64,000 nt of DNA from Clostridium tertium (GCF_017873245.1 NZ_JAGGJY010000003.1:1-64000); one strand, 5' to 3'; positions 1 to 8,669 are shown, counted from the stretch's first letter. Notes: a model not told the origin generated them from the sequence alone. Translations and numbers: made by a program.

Positions 1-78
1 AATATGGCTCCAATTAAATATCGAAGCCATTTTTGTAATTCACAATGATATATCCTTTTTAACAATGTCTACTTTTTA

Positions 79-102
79 GGGGGCAGACCATTTCGCGCCC
101 CC
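79..102. repeat. GC-rich stem-loop
   Basis: GGGGGC (79-84) pairs with GCCCCC (97-102) around a 12-base loop. No U-run follows on either strand, so it is not a standard terminator. Its G+C content is very unlike the surrounding DNA. The rest of 1-116 holds only a weak ATGGCT/AGCCAT hairpin (4-9 and 26-31) followed by four T, possibly the terminator of a plus-strand gene outside the window. Confidence 0.5.
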
Positions 103-116
103 CTTAGTTATATATT

Positions 117-152
117 GAGAAAAAAGTTGATTACACAAAATTTTTTCTTCTC
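117..152 (-). terminator. Weak terminator of the PspA operon
   Basis: GAGAAAAAA (117-125) pairs with TTTTTTCTTCTC (141-152) with one bulge. It lies just downstream of the Cys-rich gene on the minus strand. It is mostly A-T pairs, so termination is inferred from position. Confidence 0.4.
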
Positions 153-171
153 TAAGAATCACTAATAAAAT

Positions 172-819
172 TTAAGCTTGTTCATAGGTTTCAACAACCA
201 AATTAAATTCTTCTTCATCAGTTATTTCACCAAACTCATCAGATGAAATTCCAGGATAATAATAAAGAATAAATTTATCGTTAGAATCACTAAGGTTTTC
301 TAATGCTATATACAATCTATCATATTCACAATTTTCTATAGTAGCAAGAACCTTATATCTACTAGCTTTACCTGTATTGTTATTAGTTAAATCCAAAATA
401 AAGTTATTATTAAAGCGAACATTTAATTTAGATTTATCACAGGTTTTTATATATGAATTAGCTCTACAACCACTGCAACTTTGAAATTGACATTCCTTTA
501 TACAGTTTAAGCATGAGCATTTAGAGCAATTTTCAAATTGATTAAACACTGCTAAGTTATTTTGTTTATAATCAGTTAGTTTTATTTTACTATTATCTTT
601 CTTGAAAAAACTAAATTTTTTATTTTTATTAGAGTATTCTGCATCATTTAACATATCCATATATTCTTTCAATATAGGAAGTTTAGAGTAATACTTTCTC
701 TTTTTTAAAATATTTTCATCAAGGAAAGGGATAACTTCACTTATAGCATAAGTTATATCGGTATATACTTTACCAATAGTAGCCTTTTCTTCATTTATAA
801 AATCAATAGTGCTTGACAT
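172..819 (-). CDS. Cys-rich protein of unknown function in the PspA operon
   Basis: 215 residues with no signal peptide or membrane segment. The middle (about residues 97-130) holds a dense run of cysteines with CxxC, CxC and CxxxC spacings (starting CSKCSCLNC), which suggests metal or Fe-S binding or a disulfide-rich knot. The C-terminal third is acidic and has the look of a small DUF1292-like beta domain (FILYYYPG... then Glu/Asp-rich). The ATG at 819 has an AGGTGAT site inside the end of the upstream gene, 8 bases away, so translation is probably coupled to pspA. I do not recognise the family. Its place as last gene of a Ser-rich/PspA/Cys-rich operon suggests an envelope-stress partner of PspA; that is inference. 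Confidence 0.75.
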   Translation of the reverse strand: MSSTIDFINEEKATIGKVYTDITYAISEVIPFLDENILKKRKYYSKLPILKEYMDMLNDAEYSNKNKKFSFFKKDNSKIKLTDYKQNNLAVFNQFENCSKCSCLNCIKECQFQSCSGCRANSYIKTCDKSKLNVRFNNNFILDLTNNNTGKASRYKVLATIENCEYDRLYIALENLSDSNDKFILYYYPGISSDEFGEITDEEEFNLVVETYEQA

Positions 820-827
820 TCAATCAC

Positions 828-1481
828 CTAATTTGCATTTTTATATTTTTCAAGCTCTAAATCAAGATCAACAGTATCTAAAGCTTCAAATTCACTATCA
901 AATGTATCAACATCTCTAAGCTCACCTAAACCATTAGCTAGTGATTCATGTTTTTGGATTTTTCTTTCTATGCTATCAATTTCAATTGAATTTGATTTTG
1001 TTTGCACATTAGCAAGAACTTCATTAACTTTTTGAGTAGCTTGAGCATTACTATATCTTGCAGCAGCTTCATCTCTATAATTTCTTGTTTTTTCAATTTC
1101 TGATTCTAACGCAGCGAGATTCTTTTTAATAGTATCTGCTTGTGCTCTTGCAGTTTCATAACTAGATTTTAAACTTGTATATTTCTTTTCAGATTCAAGC
1201 TTTTTAGCTAAAGCTCTTTTAGCTAAATCTTCATTGTTTTTAGATAAAGCTAATTTAACCTTATCCTCAAAATCCTTAACTTCTAGCTCAGCAGCTTCCA
1301 TTTTCTTTTTAATTTCATGTGCATTTCCTATAATTTGTGCAGAGTTTAATTTAGCCGTGTTAAGTTGTTTTTCCATATCTCTAATTTTTTGATCTAATAA
1401 TTCTATTGGATTTTCCATTTCATCTAAAGTTGAATTTACCTTTGATTTCAACATATTTGACATTCTTGTAAAAATTCCCAT
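828..1481 (-). CDS. pspA: PspA/IM30 (LiaH-like) membrane-stress protein
   Basis: 217 residues, almost wholly alpha-helical coiled coil. The N-terminus MGIFTRMSNMLKSKVN is the amphipathic membrane-binding helix typical of PspA/Vipp1/LiaH, followed by the conserved NPIELLDQKIRDME stretch. The family forms ESCRT-III-like oligomers on the inner face of the cytoplasmic membrane and protects it under stress. Length matches the family (about 220). The ATG at 1481 is preceded by AGGAGG. It is the middle gene of a three-gene minus-strand operon. No PspF or LiaRS-type regulator is nearby, so the stress signal is not visible here. Confidence 0.93.
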   Translation of the reverse strand: MGIFTRMSNMLKSKVNSTLDEMENPIELLDQKIRDMEKQLNTAKLNSAQIIGNAHEIKKKMEAAELEVKDFEDKVKLALSKNNEDLAKRALAKKLESEKKYTSLKSSYETARAQADTIKKNLAALESEIEKTRNYRDEAAARYSNAQATQKVNEVLANVQTKSNSIEIDSIERKIQKHESLANGLGELRDVDTFDSEFEALDTVDLDLELEKYKNAN

Positions 1482-1498
1482 GATTTGTCCTCCTGAAA

Positions 1499-2236
1499 TT
1501 AATATTTTCTATTCTTTAAATAAATTCGTATTACAATAACTATAATTATTAAGATAATAGCTAGCTTGAATATAGAGCCAAAGGAGATTGCGCTTCCCCC
1601 TCTGCTAAAACCAAAGTTTCTCATAGCAGAAAGTCCATAAGCTATTTCGCCAAAAGAAAAGCCTTTATCATAACTAGTTGTTGTATTCGTATTATCTTTA
1701 TCTTGGGTGCTTTTTTTATCGTTCGTAGAGCTACTTGAATTTTTCTTTTCATCATCTGAAGTTGTACTAAATGATCCAGATGAGAAGTTTTTAGAACTTC
1801 CAGATTTACCTTTATCTACATTGCTAAAGGAACCACTTTTATATCCACTAGATGAAGTTGAGGTGGATTTCGAGTTGGAACTTGATGTACTTGATTTACT
1901 ATTACTGCTACTATTACTAGATTTAGAACTATTGGAACTCTTAGAGCTATTACTAAAAGAGCTGCTTTTAAAACCACTAGTTGATTTAGAAACGTTTGAT
2001 TTACCACCACTGGATTTAAAGCTACTAGAGCTAGATTTAGTACTAGATTTAAAGCTAGAACTAGATTTAAATCCTCCAGAACTTCTAGGTTTAGCAGAAA
2101 CAGTTATTTCTCCATGAGTAATATTATCAAATACAGATATAGTATCAATAAGAAAACTAGAAGTAAGAAAAATAAAAGTTAAAAGTAGCGTGAATATTAG
2201 TTTTCGATTATTCTTTTTTATAAATTTCACCTCCAA
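1499..2236 (-). CDS. Ser/Lys-rich extracytoplasmic membrane protein
   Basis: Up to 245 residues: a basic N-terminus and signal-like hydrophobic segment (about residues 13-33), a low-complexity region (about 50-185) dominated by Ser, Lys, Gly and Asn with repeated FKSS, SSNS and GSFS units, and a C-terminal membrane helix (about 218-240) ending in a basic tail. This suggests a surface-exposed flexible linker between two membrane anchors. The start is unclear. GGAGGTG sits 8 bases before an ATA codon at 2221-2219, where an ATG would normally stand; the legal upstream codons TTG 2236 and GTG 2230 fall at or inside the ribosome binding site. First gene of the pspA operon. Function unknown. Confidence 0.75.
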   Translation of the reverse strand: MEVKFIKKNNRKLIFTLLLTFIFLTSSFLIDTISVFDNITHGEITVSAKPRSSGGFKSSSSFKSSTKSSSSSFKSSGGKSNVSKSTSGFKSSSFSNSSKSSNSSKSSNSSSNSKSSTSSSNSKSTSTSSSGYKSGSFSNVDKGKSGSSKNFSSGSFSTTSDDEKKNSSSSTNDKKSTQDKDNTNTTTSYDKGFSFGEIAYGLSAMRNFGFSRGGSAISFGSIFKLAIILIIIVIVIRIYLKNRKY

Positions 2237-2256
2237 GAAAAAGATTGTATTTATAT

Positions 2257-2283
2257 ATTATAGTAAATAATATAATTTCTCAA
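2257..2283 (-). promoter_or_regulatory. Probable promoter of the pspA operon
   Basis: On the minus strand a TTGAGA box (2283-2278) and a perfect TATAAT (2262-2257) are 15 bases apart, short of the usual 17. It is the best candidate in front of the operon. Seen by eye only. Confidence 0.4.
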
Positions 2284-2712
2284 AACTCATTTAAAGGTAA
2301 ATAGTAGCAAAAATGAAGAAAAACATTAAAAATCTAAATACCTCGCAATATATCGTAATAATACTTATATTTAATATTAAAATATATTATATTAAAAGGT
2401 TTAAAATAACCCTTAATAGCAATTTGAGAATTAGTTTATAATATATTTAATTATAACATATTTAAATAATTTATATAAGTTTGCACAGGAATTATAGATT
2501 CATTTAATGTAGATTAAAATTAATAAGTAGGTTAGTGATACAATATTTTTTGTATGAATATTTATATCTAAATATAATGTTATCTATCATATTACTAATT
2601 TAAATAAATATATTTGAGATTACAGAGATAATAATAAACTTAAAGTCTTGTAATCAATATCATATTATTCTAAAATTAATTTATGATACAACATTTTTAA
2701 GGAGTGAAATAC
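2284..2712. other. Long A+T-rich intergenic region before the S1 gene
   Basis: More than 400 bases without a gene. It contains several TATAAT-like boxes (for example 2437-2442) but no well-spaced -35/-10 pair that I can support. A small hairpin ATACAA/TTGTAT lies at about 2538-2555. The stretch just upstream of the gene repeats part of it (GATACAA, about 2685). No riboswitch-like structure was recognised. Confidence 0.4.
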
Positions 2713-3861
2713 ATGACAAATCAAAATTTAGAAGAAACTATGGGAGATTTATTAAAAGACTTCGATGTTAAAAGAATAAGAACAGGTGATATATTAGATG
2801 GAGAAATAATTGATGTAAATGATAAAGAAGTTATGGTAAATATCAATTATGCATTTGATGGGATGATTTCAAAAGAAGATTTAACTAATACAGATAAGGA
2901 TCCTAGAGAAGTTGTAAATAAAGGAGATAAAATAAAAGTATATGTTTTATCACCTAACGACGGAGAAGGATATGTTAAGCTTTCAAGAACAAAAGCTTTA
3001 GAAATAACTGAAAAAGAAGAAATTGAAAAAGCATTTAAAAATGAAGAAAATATAATTGTATGTATTAAGGAAGAAGTTAAAGGCGGATTAGTTGCTTATT
3101 ATGGAAATGTAAGAGTATTTATACCTGCATCACTAGCTTCAAGAGAAAGAATAGAATTAAGTACATTAGTAGGAAAAGAAATAGAAGTTAGAATTATAGA
3201 ATTAGATTTTAAATCAAGAAAGATAGTTGCATCGAGAAGAGTTTTAGAAGATGTTATATATGAAAATAAGAAAAAAGAATTATGGAAATCAGTTAAGTCA
3301 GGAGAAAAAAGAAATGGTGTAGTTAAAAAGATAATTAAGGCTGGAGCAATAGTTGATATTGGAGGAATAACTGGTTTAATACACCTAAATGACTTATCTT
3401 GGAGCAGAATACACAGAGCAGAAGATGTGGTTAATATAGGAGATAAGGTTGAAGTATTTATTGGAGAAGTAGATGTTAAGAATGAAAGAGTATCATTAAT
3501 ATTAAAAGATATAGATCAAGATCCATGGGAAACAAACGTATCAAACCTAAAAATTGGTGGTATTTTAGATGGTAAGGTAGTTAAGTTCCTTAACTTTGGA
3601 GCATTTGTAGAGATATTCCCTGGGGTAGAAGGTTTAGTTCATATAAATGAAATAACAGATGAAAACATAGCTAAACCATCAGATGTGTTAAAACTAGGAC
3701 AAAATGTAAAAGTTAAAGTTTTAGATGTTGATAAGACAAATAAGAGAATATCATTAACTATAAAAGATGCAGAAGAAAAATCAAAAGAATATTTACAATA
3801 TAATGATTCAGATGAAGGAGTATCATTAGGAGATTTATTTAAGGACCTATTTAAAAATTAA
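2713..3861 (+). CDS. S1-domain RNA-binding protein (ribosomal protein S1-like)
   Basis: 382 residues made of four successive S1 OB-fold repeats (about residues 20-88, 104-170, 190-260 and 275-347). Repeats three and four carry the typical signatures (GAIVDIGGITGLIHLNDLSW; GAFVEIFPGVEGLVHINEI). It ends in a short acidic tail. Firmicute proteins of this kind are annotated as 30S ribosomal protein S1 homologues (YpfD/RpsA-like) and probably bind mRNA at the ribosome; they are shorter than the six-repeat E. coli S1. ATG 2713 is chosen over GTG 2704 because AAGGAG at 2699-2704 overlaps the latter. In clostridia S1 is often fused or adjacent to ispH; here it stands alone. Confidence 0.9.
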   Translation: MTNQNLEETMGDLLKDFDVKRIRTGDILDGEIIDVNDKEVMVNINYAFDGMISKEDLTNTDKDPREVVNKGDKIKVYVLSPNDGEGYVKLSRTKALEITEKEEIEKAFKNEENIIVCIKEEVKGGLVAYYGNVRVFIPASLASRERIELSTLVGKEIEVRIIELDFKSRKIVASRRVLEDVIYENKKKELWKSVKSGEKRNGVVKKIIKAGAIVDIGGITGLIHLNDLSWSRIHRAEDVVNIGDKVEVFIGEVDVKNERVSLILKDIDQDPWETNVSNLKIGGILDGKVVKFLNFGAFVEIFPGVEGLVHINEITDENIAKPSDVLKLGQNVKVKVLDVDKTNKRISLTIKDAEEKSKEYLQYNDSDEGVSLGDLFKDLFKN

Positions 3862-3880
3862 AAAATGAATTAATGAAATA

Positions 3881-3908
3881 AAAGGTGTTTTGCTTGCAAA
3901 ACACCTTT
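3881..3908. terminator. Bidirectional terminator between S1 gene and pyk
   Basis: Perfect 13-bp inverted repeat AAAGGTGTTTTGC/GCAAAACACCTTT with a two-base centre, with A and T tracts on the two sides. It serves the convergent S1 (+) and pyruvate kinase (-) genes. Confidence 0.85.
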
Positions 3909-3928
3909 ATATTCATGAATCAAATTAT

Positions 3929-5347
3929 TTATATTTTTTCTATTTTAAGCATATTTGTTCCACCTGTAGTAGCACTAGGCATTCCTGCTGCAACGATTAT
4001 ATCATCACCTTTTTCAGCAATAGATAAATTAGTAGCCACTTTTTTTGCTTCACTTAATATTTCATCAGTAGTAGTAAATACATCACATTTAGTAGGGAAA
4101 ATACCAAAATTAAGATTTAATCCTCTTCTAACTTCATCATAAGGAGTTATAGCTATAATTGGGCATTTAGGCCTGTATTTTGATATAAGCTTAGCTGTTG
4201 CACCACTATTCGTTGCAGCAACAACTGCCTTTGCGTGTAAAAGATTTGAACTTCTACAAGCAGAATAACTAATTGCTTCTGAAAATGAGGTTAGTGAAGG
4301 TTCTTTTAGCCTTTTATTTAAGTAGTTGTAATCTAAGTTATCTTCTGTTTCGATTGCAATTCTTGACATTGTTTCAGCAGCTTCTATAGGATAATTTCCA
4401 CTTGCACTTTCACCGCTTAACATTATTGCATCAGTTCCATCGAAGATTGCATTACATATATCACAAGCTTCAGCTCTAGTAGGAAGAGAATTTCTAATCA
4501 TTGAGTCTAACATTTGAGTAGCAGTTATAACTATTTTTCCAGCCTCGTTACATTTTCTAATTATGTTTTTTTGAATAATAGGGACTTTTTCAATAGGAAT
4601 TTCAACTCCCATATCACCCCTAGCAACCATTATTGCATCTGCAGCTTCTATAATGGAGTCTATGTTATCAACACCTTCTTGATTTTCTATTTTAGCAATA
4701 ATTTGTATATAGTCACCACCATGAGTTTTCAATACATTTCTTACATCTTCAATATCAGAAGCTTTTCTAATAAATGAAGCTGCGACAAAATCAACCTTAT
4801 TTTCACATCCAAAAATTAAGTCTTCTTTATCTTTTTCAGTTATTGATGGTAAATTTATTTTTACATTTGGAACATTAACACCTTTATGGTTTTTAATAGT
4901 TCCGCCTACCGTTACTTTACATTTAATTTTATTTCCTACAACATCTTCTATAATAAATCTTAATAAACCATCATCAACTAATATTTCTCCACCAATCTTA
5001 ACATCTTTATATAAATCGGTATAAGATATAGAGCATTTTTCAGTATCACCAAGTATTTCATCACCACAAATGAAAGTAAAATCTTGACCTTCTTTAAGGT
5101 CAACTCCGTCATTTATAAAATTATGTGTTCTAATTTTAGGCCCTTTAATATCTAGGATAATAGCAGTAGGGGCATTTAAGTCTTCTCTTACTTTTTTTAT
5201 AAGATTCATTTTTTCCCTATGTGTCTCATGAGTGCCATGAGAAAAATTTAATCTGGCAGCACTCATTCCTATTTCGATAAATTTTCTTAAAGTTTCTTCG
5301 TTATCACTTGCAGGTCCAATGGTAAAAATCATTTTTGTTTTTTGCAT
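3929..5347 (-). CDS. pyk: Pyruvate kinase
   Basis: 472 residues. Converts phosphoenolpyruvate and ADP to pyruvate and ATP, the last step of glycolysis. Family signatures are clear: MIFTIGPASDNEETL at the N-terminus, the substrate loop LNFSHGTHE, the K/Mg site motif IAKIENQEGVDNIDSII, and MVARGDMGVEIP. The C-terminal allosteric domain is of standard length and lacks the extra PEP-utiliser (ECTD) domain of some Bacillus enzymes. ATG 5347 follows a GAGGTGAT ribosome binding site; the GTG nine bases upstream lies inside that site. Monocistronic on the minus strand, without the pfkA that often precedes pyk in clostridia. Confidence 0.96.
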   Translation of the reverse strand: MQKTKMIFTIGPASDNEETLRKFIEIGMSAARLNFSHGTHETHREKMNLIKKVREDLNAPTAIILDIKGPKIRTHNFINDGVDLKEGQDFTFICGDEILGDTEKCSISYTDLYKDVKIGGEILVDDGLLRFIIEDVVGNKIKCKVTVGGTIKNHKGVNVPNVKINLPSITEKDKEDLIFGCENKVDFVAASFIRKASDIEDVRNVLKTHGGDYIQIIAKIENQEGVDNIDSIIEAADAIMVARGDMGVEIPIEKVPIIQKNIIRKCNEAGKIVITATQMLDSMIRNSLPTRAEACDICNAIFDGTDAIMLSGESASGNYPIEAAETMSRIAIETEDNLDYNYLNKRLKEPSLTSFSEAISYSACRSSNLLHAKAVVAATNSGATAKLISKYRPKCPIIAITPYDEVRRGLNLNFGIFPTKCDVFTTTDEILSEAKKVATNLSIAEKGDDIIVAAGMPSATTGGTNMLKIEKI

Positions 5348-5421
5348 AAAAATCACCTCACATTTTAATTAGCAAATAAAATATTAAGAATATTTCGAAT
5401 AATTATAATAAAAAAATAGAA

Positions 5422-5454
5422 TTTAAGTATCATATATACTATGATATACTTAAA
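5422..5454. promoter_or_regulatory. Dyad between pyk and pepD
   Basis: TTTAAGTAT (5422-5430) and ATACTTAAA (5446-5454) form a perfect 9-bp inverted repeat around 15 bases in the divergent pyk/pepD spacer. It could be an operator or two overlapping promoters (TATACT-like boxes). Assignment is by position only. Confidence 0.35.
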
Positions 5455-5501
5455 ACTATATAATAATTCTAACATAATTTACTAAGAAGGGAGAAAAAAA
5501 C

Positions 5502-6953
5502 ATGAATATTTTACAAAATTTAGAACCAAAGAGCGTTTTTAAATACTTCGAAGAAATATCACAAATACCTAGAGGATCAGGAAATGAGAAGTCTATAAGT
5601 GATTATTTAGTTAGTGTAGCAAAAAAATTAAATTTAGAAGTAATACAAGATAAAGCATTAAATGTTATTATAAAGAAACCAGGAACAGAGGGATATGAAA
5701 ATTCTGAAACAGTGATTCTTCAAGGTCATATGGATATGGTTTGTGAAAAAAATAAAGGAACAGATCATGATTTTCAAAAGGACCCATTAAAATTAAGAGT
5801 AGTAGATGATATGGTTTATGCAACTGATACTACTTTAGGAGCTGATAATGGTATTGCAGTTGCATATGCTTTAGCAATTCTTGAATCTACAGATATACCA
5901 CATCCTCCAATAGAAGTTTTAATAACAACAGATGAAGAAACTGGTATGTCAGGTGCTATGGCAATTTCAAAAGAGCATATAAATGGGAAAATATTATTAA
6001 ACTTAGATAATGAGGAAGAAGGCCATTTATTAGTAAGTTGTGCAGGTGGAATAAGAAGTAAACATACACTAAATGTTACTTTAGAAGATGCTGGTGATTA
6101 CAATAATTTCTTACATATTGCTGTAAGAGGATTAAAGGGTGGTCACTCTGGAATGGAAATAAATAAAGAAAGAGGAAATTCTAATAAAATAATGGGTAGG
6201 ATTTTAAAATCTTTATTATCTTTAGACTATAAATTAGTTTCAGTAAATGGTGGATCTAAAAATAATGCTATACCAAGAGAAGCTGATGCAATAATAGCAT
6301 TAAAATCAGAAGATGTAGCAAAAGCTAAGGAATTAATAAATAATTGGAATCCAATTTTATTAAATGAATTAAAGACACAAGACCCTGGCGTTAATATTAG
6401 TATTTTAGAAAATACAGAAAATGTAGAAAAAGTATTTACAAAAGAATCTACTGAAAAAACTGTGAATTTATTATACTTAATACCTAATGGAATAAACTCA
6501 AATAGCGTAGAAATAAAGAATTTAGTAGAAAGTTCAACTAACTTAGGAGTCGTTACTACTGAAGGTAATAAAGTGGAATTTGATAGTGCTATAAGAAGTT
6601 CAGTTGCATCATTAAAAGATGAAATAGTTTTAAGAAGTAAAACTATAGCAGAACTTATTGGAGCAGACTTTGAAACAACTGCAGGATATCCAGAATGGCA
6701 ATATGATAATGAATCTAAGGTTAGAGGAATATGTCAAGATGTCTATAAGAGAATGTATGGAAAAGATGCAAAAATAGTTGCGATACATGCTGGAGTAGAA
6801 TGTGGATTATTTAATGAAAAATTAGGGAAACTAGATATGATTAGTTTTGGACCAGATCTTTATGATGTTCATACACCGCAAGAACATATGAGTATAACAT
6901 CAGTAAAAAATGTTTGGGATTACCTATTAGAAGTATTAAAAGCATTAAAATAA
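5502..6953 (+). CDS. pepD: Aminoacyl-histidine dipeptidase (M20 family, PepD-like)
   Basis: 483 residues, full length for cytosolic beta-alanyl-/aminoacyl-histidine dipeptidases. M20 metal-site motifs are present in order: QGHMDMVCEK (His and Asp), LGADNGIAVA (bridging Asp), TTDEETGMSG (catalytic Glu-Glu), then VRGLKGGHSGMEI from the lid domain and the C-terminal GVECGLF. It hydrolyses dipeptides such as carnosine (Xaa-His) with two zinc or manganese ions. The ATG has a GAAGGGAG site. It stands alone, with its own terminator. The substrate range in vivo cannot be read from the sequence. Confidence 0.93.
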   Translation: MNILQNLEPKSVFKYFEEISQIPRGSGNEKSISDYLVSVAKKLNLEVIQDKALNVIIKKPGTEGYENSETVILQGHMDMVCEKNKGTDHDFQKDPLKLRVVDDMVYATDTTLGADNGIAVAYALAILESTDIPHPPIEVLITTDEETGMSGAMAISKEHINGKILLNLDNEEEGHLLVSCAGGIRSKHTLNVTLEDAGDYNNFLHIAVRGLKGGHSGMEINKERGNSNKIMGRILKSLLSLDYKLVSVNGGSKNNAIPREADAIIALKSEDVAKAKELINNWNPILLNELKTQDPGVNISILENTENVEKVFTKESTEKTVNLLYLIPNGINSNSVEIKNLVESSTNLGVVTTEGNKVEFDSAIRSSVASLKDEIVLRSKTIAELIGADFETTAGYPEWQYDNESKVRGICQDVYKRMYGKDAKIVAIHAGVECGLFNEKLGKLDMISFGPDLYDVHTPQEHMSITSVKNVWDYLLEVLKALK

Positions 6954-6986
6954 ATTTATGAATAATTAAATAAATATGTAAATATA

Positions 6987-7024
6987 AATAGTTAGGCCGT
7001 TATTTTACGGTCTAACTATTTTTT
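6987..7024 (+). terminator. Terminator of pepD
   Basis: 14-bp stem AATAGTTAGGCCGT/ACGGTCTAACTATT with one G-T pair and a 6-base loop, followed by a T-run. Confidence 0.85.
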
Positions 7025-7140
7025 ATTAAAAATACTTAAGGATTTTTACCTTAATTTTTTCATTAAAAAATAAGTTACATAATGAATATTATTAAATCTA
7101 CTTGAATATATATTTAATATAAAAAGAGGGGGATGATAAA

Positions 7141-7860
7141 ATGAAGTACACAAAATATCATTACAAAAAGAAAAATGAGGGGGCTAAGTTTTTGACTTCC
7201 TTAGTTATGACAACACTTGCAGCTGTAATTATAGGGTTAATTGGAGCTTGGGTATTACTTAAGATTATTCCTGATATCAATAAAGGAAATGGGATAACAC
7301 AAGAACCAGTAGTAAATGTAAATAATAATAGTAATACTGAAAATAATGGACAACAGGTTCAAGAACAAAAATTTGCATTTATACAATGTGGTTATTTTTC
7401 AAAAGAGGATAATGCTAAACAGGTATTAGCAAAAATAGAAAACGAATTTAACTCTTTTATGATTAAAGATGAAACAGGAAAATTTAAAGTCCTAGCTGGT
7501 ATAGCAAAAGAAGAAGATAGTTCAGAAATAATAGAAAAATTGAAAGTAAAGTCAATTGAAAATGCAAAAATAGGTGTATCATTAAATAAAAATGATGAAG
7601 TTCAAGGGCAAATAGGAGCTATAACAGAAGGATATCTACAAATAATAAATACTGCAAGTGAAGATGAAGTGAAAGAAATAAATACTAGCGATTTTAAAAA
7701 ATGGACAAAAGAATTAAGTGAAGTTAAAGAGGGTGATGGAGTAGATATTCTTAAGGAATATAAGACACATATAGAGACATTACCAGAAACAATTAACAAG
7801 GAAAATATAGTATCAGAATTAGAGTATATCTATTCTATTTTAGTAAAATGGCAAAAATAA
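7141..7860 (+). CDS. Membrane-anchored SPOR-like domain protein
   Basis: 239 residues. A basic N-terminus precedes one membrane helix (about residues 20-42), then an Asn-rich linker (52-75) and a region of about 70 residues beginning FAFIQCGYFSKEDNAKQVLAKI. That looks like a SPOR fold, the domain that binds denuded septal peptidoglycan. The C-terminal 90 residues are helical. SPOR proteins are usually cell-division or sporulation factors, which fits its place just ahead of maf and the mre/min cluster. The SPOR call is from pattern, not alignment. GAGGGGGAT provides the ribosome binding site. Confidence 0.7.
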   Translation: MKYTKYHYKKKNEGAKFLTSLVMTTLAAVIIGLIGAWVLLKIIPDINKGNGITQEPVVNVNNNSNTENNGQQVQEQKFAFIQCGYFSKEDNAKQVLAKIENEFNSFMIKDETGKFKVLAGIAKEEDSSEIIEKLKVKSIENAKIGVSLNKNDEVQGQIGAITEGYLQIINTASEDEVKEINTSDFKKWTKELSEVKEGDGVDILKEYKTHIETLPETINKENIVSELEYIYSILVKWQK

Positions 7861-7919
7861 AAAATGCTATATGGATAAAAATAACAAAACTATTACAAAT
7901 AAATAAAAATTAAATAAAG

Positions 7920-8000
7920 AAAGACAAAGCCACTTGTTTGAAGGCTTATATAATGATACACTATATAAGACATAAGATAGGGATAAATGGCTTTGTCTTT
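7920..8000 (+). terminator. Nested stem-loop element after the SPOR gene
   Basis: An outer perfect 13-bp stem (AAAGACAAAGCCA 7920-7932, TGGCTTTGTCTTT 7988-8000) encloses 55 bases that contain a second perfect hairpin CTTATATA/TATATAAG (7945-7952 and 7962-7969). It may simply terminate transcription, as the right arm ends in TTT and T-rich DNA follows, but the two-level structure is larger than a usual terminator. Confidence 0.55.
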
Positions 8001-8102
8001 ATATCTTTGCATTGCTAATTTAAGTATTTTAAAACTTAAATGATTAAACCATACCGTTTTGTCAATACTATAAAATATGTATAAAAATAGGATGTGATAG
8101 GG

Positions 8103-8669
8103 TTGAATTATGTTTTAGCGTCAGGCTCAGAAAGACGACAGGAACTATTACATAGAATAGTAGATGAATTTAACATAATAGTAAGTGACTTCGATGAAGA
8201 TAAGATTTTATTTAAAGGAAATGTAGATGAATATGTAGTTGATTTAGCTAAGGGAAAGGCTCTTAGCGTTAAAGAGAGTCTAAAAGAAGAAGCTATAATA
8301 ATTGCAGGAGACACAGTAGTAGTTTTAGATGATAAAATCTTAGGAAAACCTAATAATGAAGAAGATGCATACAACATGTTAAAACAACTTAGTGGAAGAA
8401 CTCATAGAGTTTATTCTGGATTAGTAGTAATAAACATGTACAATAATAAAATTGAGCAAGAATCTCTTTATACTGAAGTTAAATTTTCTAATTTAACCGA
8501 AGAGGAGATAGAAAGTTACATAAAGACTGGAGAACCGCTTGATAAAGCAGGGGCCTATGGAATACAAGGGTATGGTGGAGTGTTTATAGAAGGTATTAAT
8601 GGGTGCTATTACAATGTAGTAGGATTACCGTTAAATCTTTTGAATAAAATGCTTAGAAAGGTTAAATAA
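8103..8669 (+). CDS. maf: Maf-family nucleotide pyrophosphatase
   Basis: 188 residues. Starts with the family signature LASGSERRQELL (phosphate-binding SxxR) and has AGDTVVVLDDKILGKP with the catalytic Asp and Lys, plus SGRTHRVYSGL and DKAGAYGIQG. Maf proteins hydrolyse dTTP, UTP or modified pyrimidine nucleotides and are linked to septum formation. I choose the TTG at 8103, because AGGATGTGAT, one base from a full anti-16S match, ends four bases before it; the GTG at 8094 lies inside this site. First gene of the shape/division cluster. Confidence 0.93.
   Translation: MNYVLASGSERRQELLHRIVDEFNIIVSDFDEDKILFKGNVDEYVVDLAKGKALSVKESLKEEAIIIAGDTVVVLDDKILGKPNNEEDAYNMLKQLSGRTHRVYSGLVVINMYNNKIEQESLYTEVKFSNLTEEEIESYIKTGEPLDKAGAYGIQGYGGVFIEGINGCYYNVVGLPLNLLNKMLRKVK

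Noticed and set aside
1707..2117. Leu/Glu-rich plus-strand open frame
   Set aside because: It is the antisense of the Ser-codon-rich gene; its odd composition comes from the repeated codons on the other strand, and it has no ribosome binding site.
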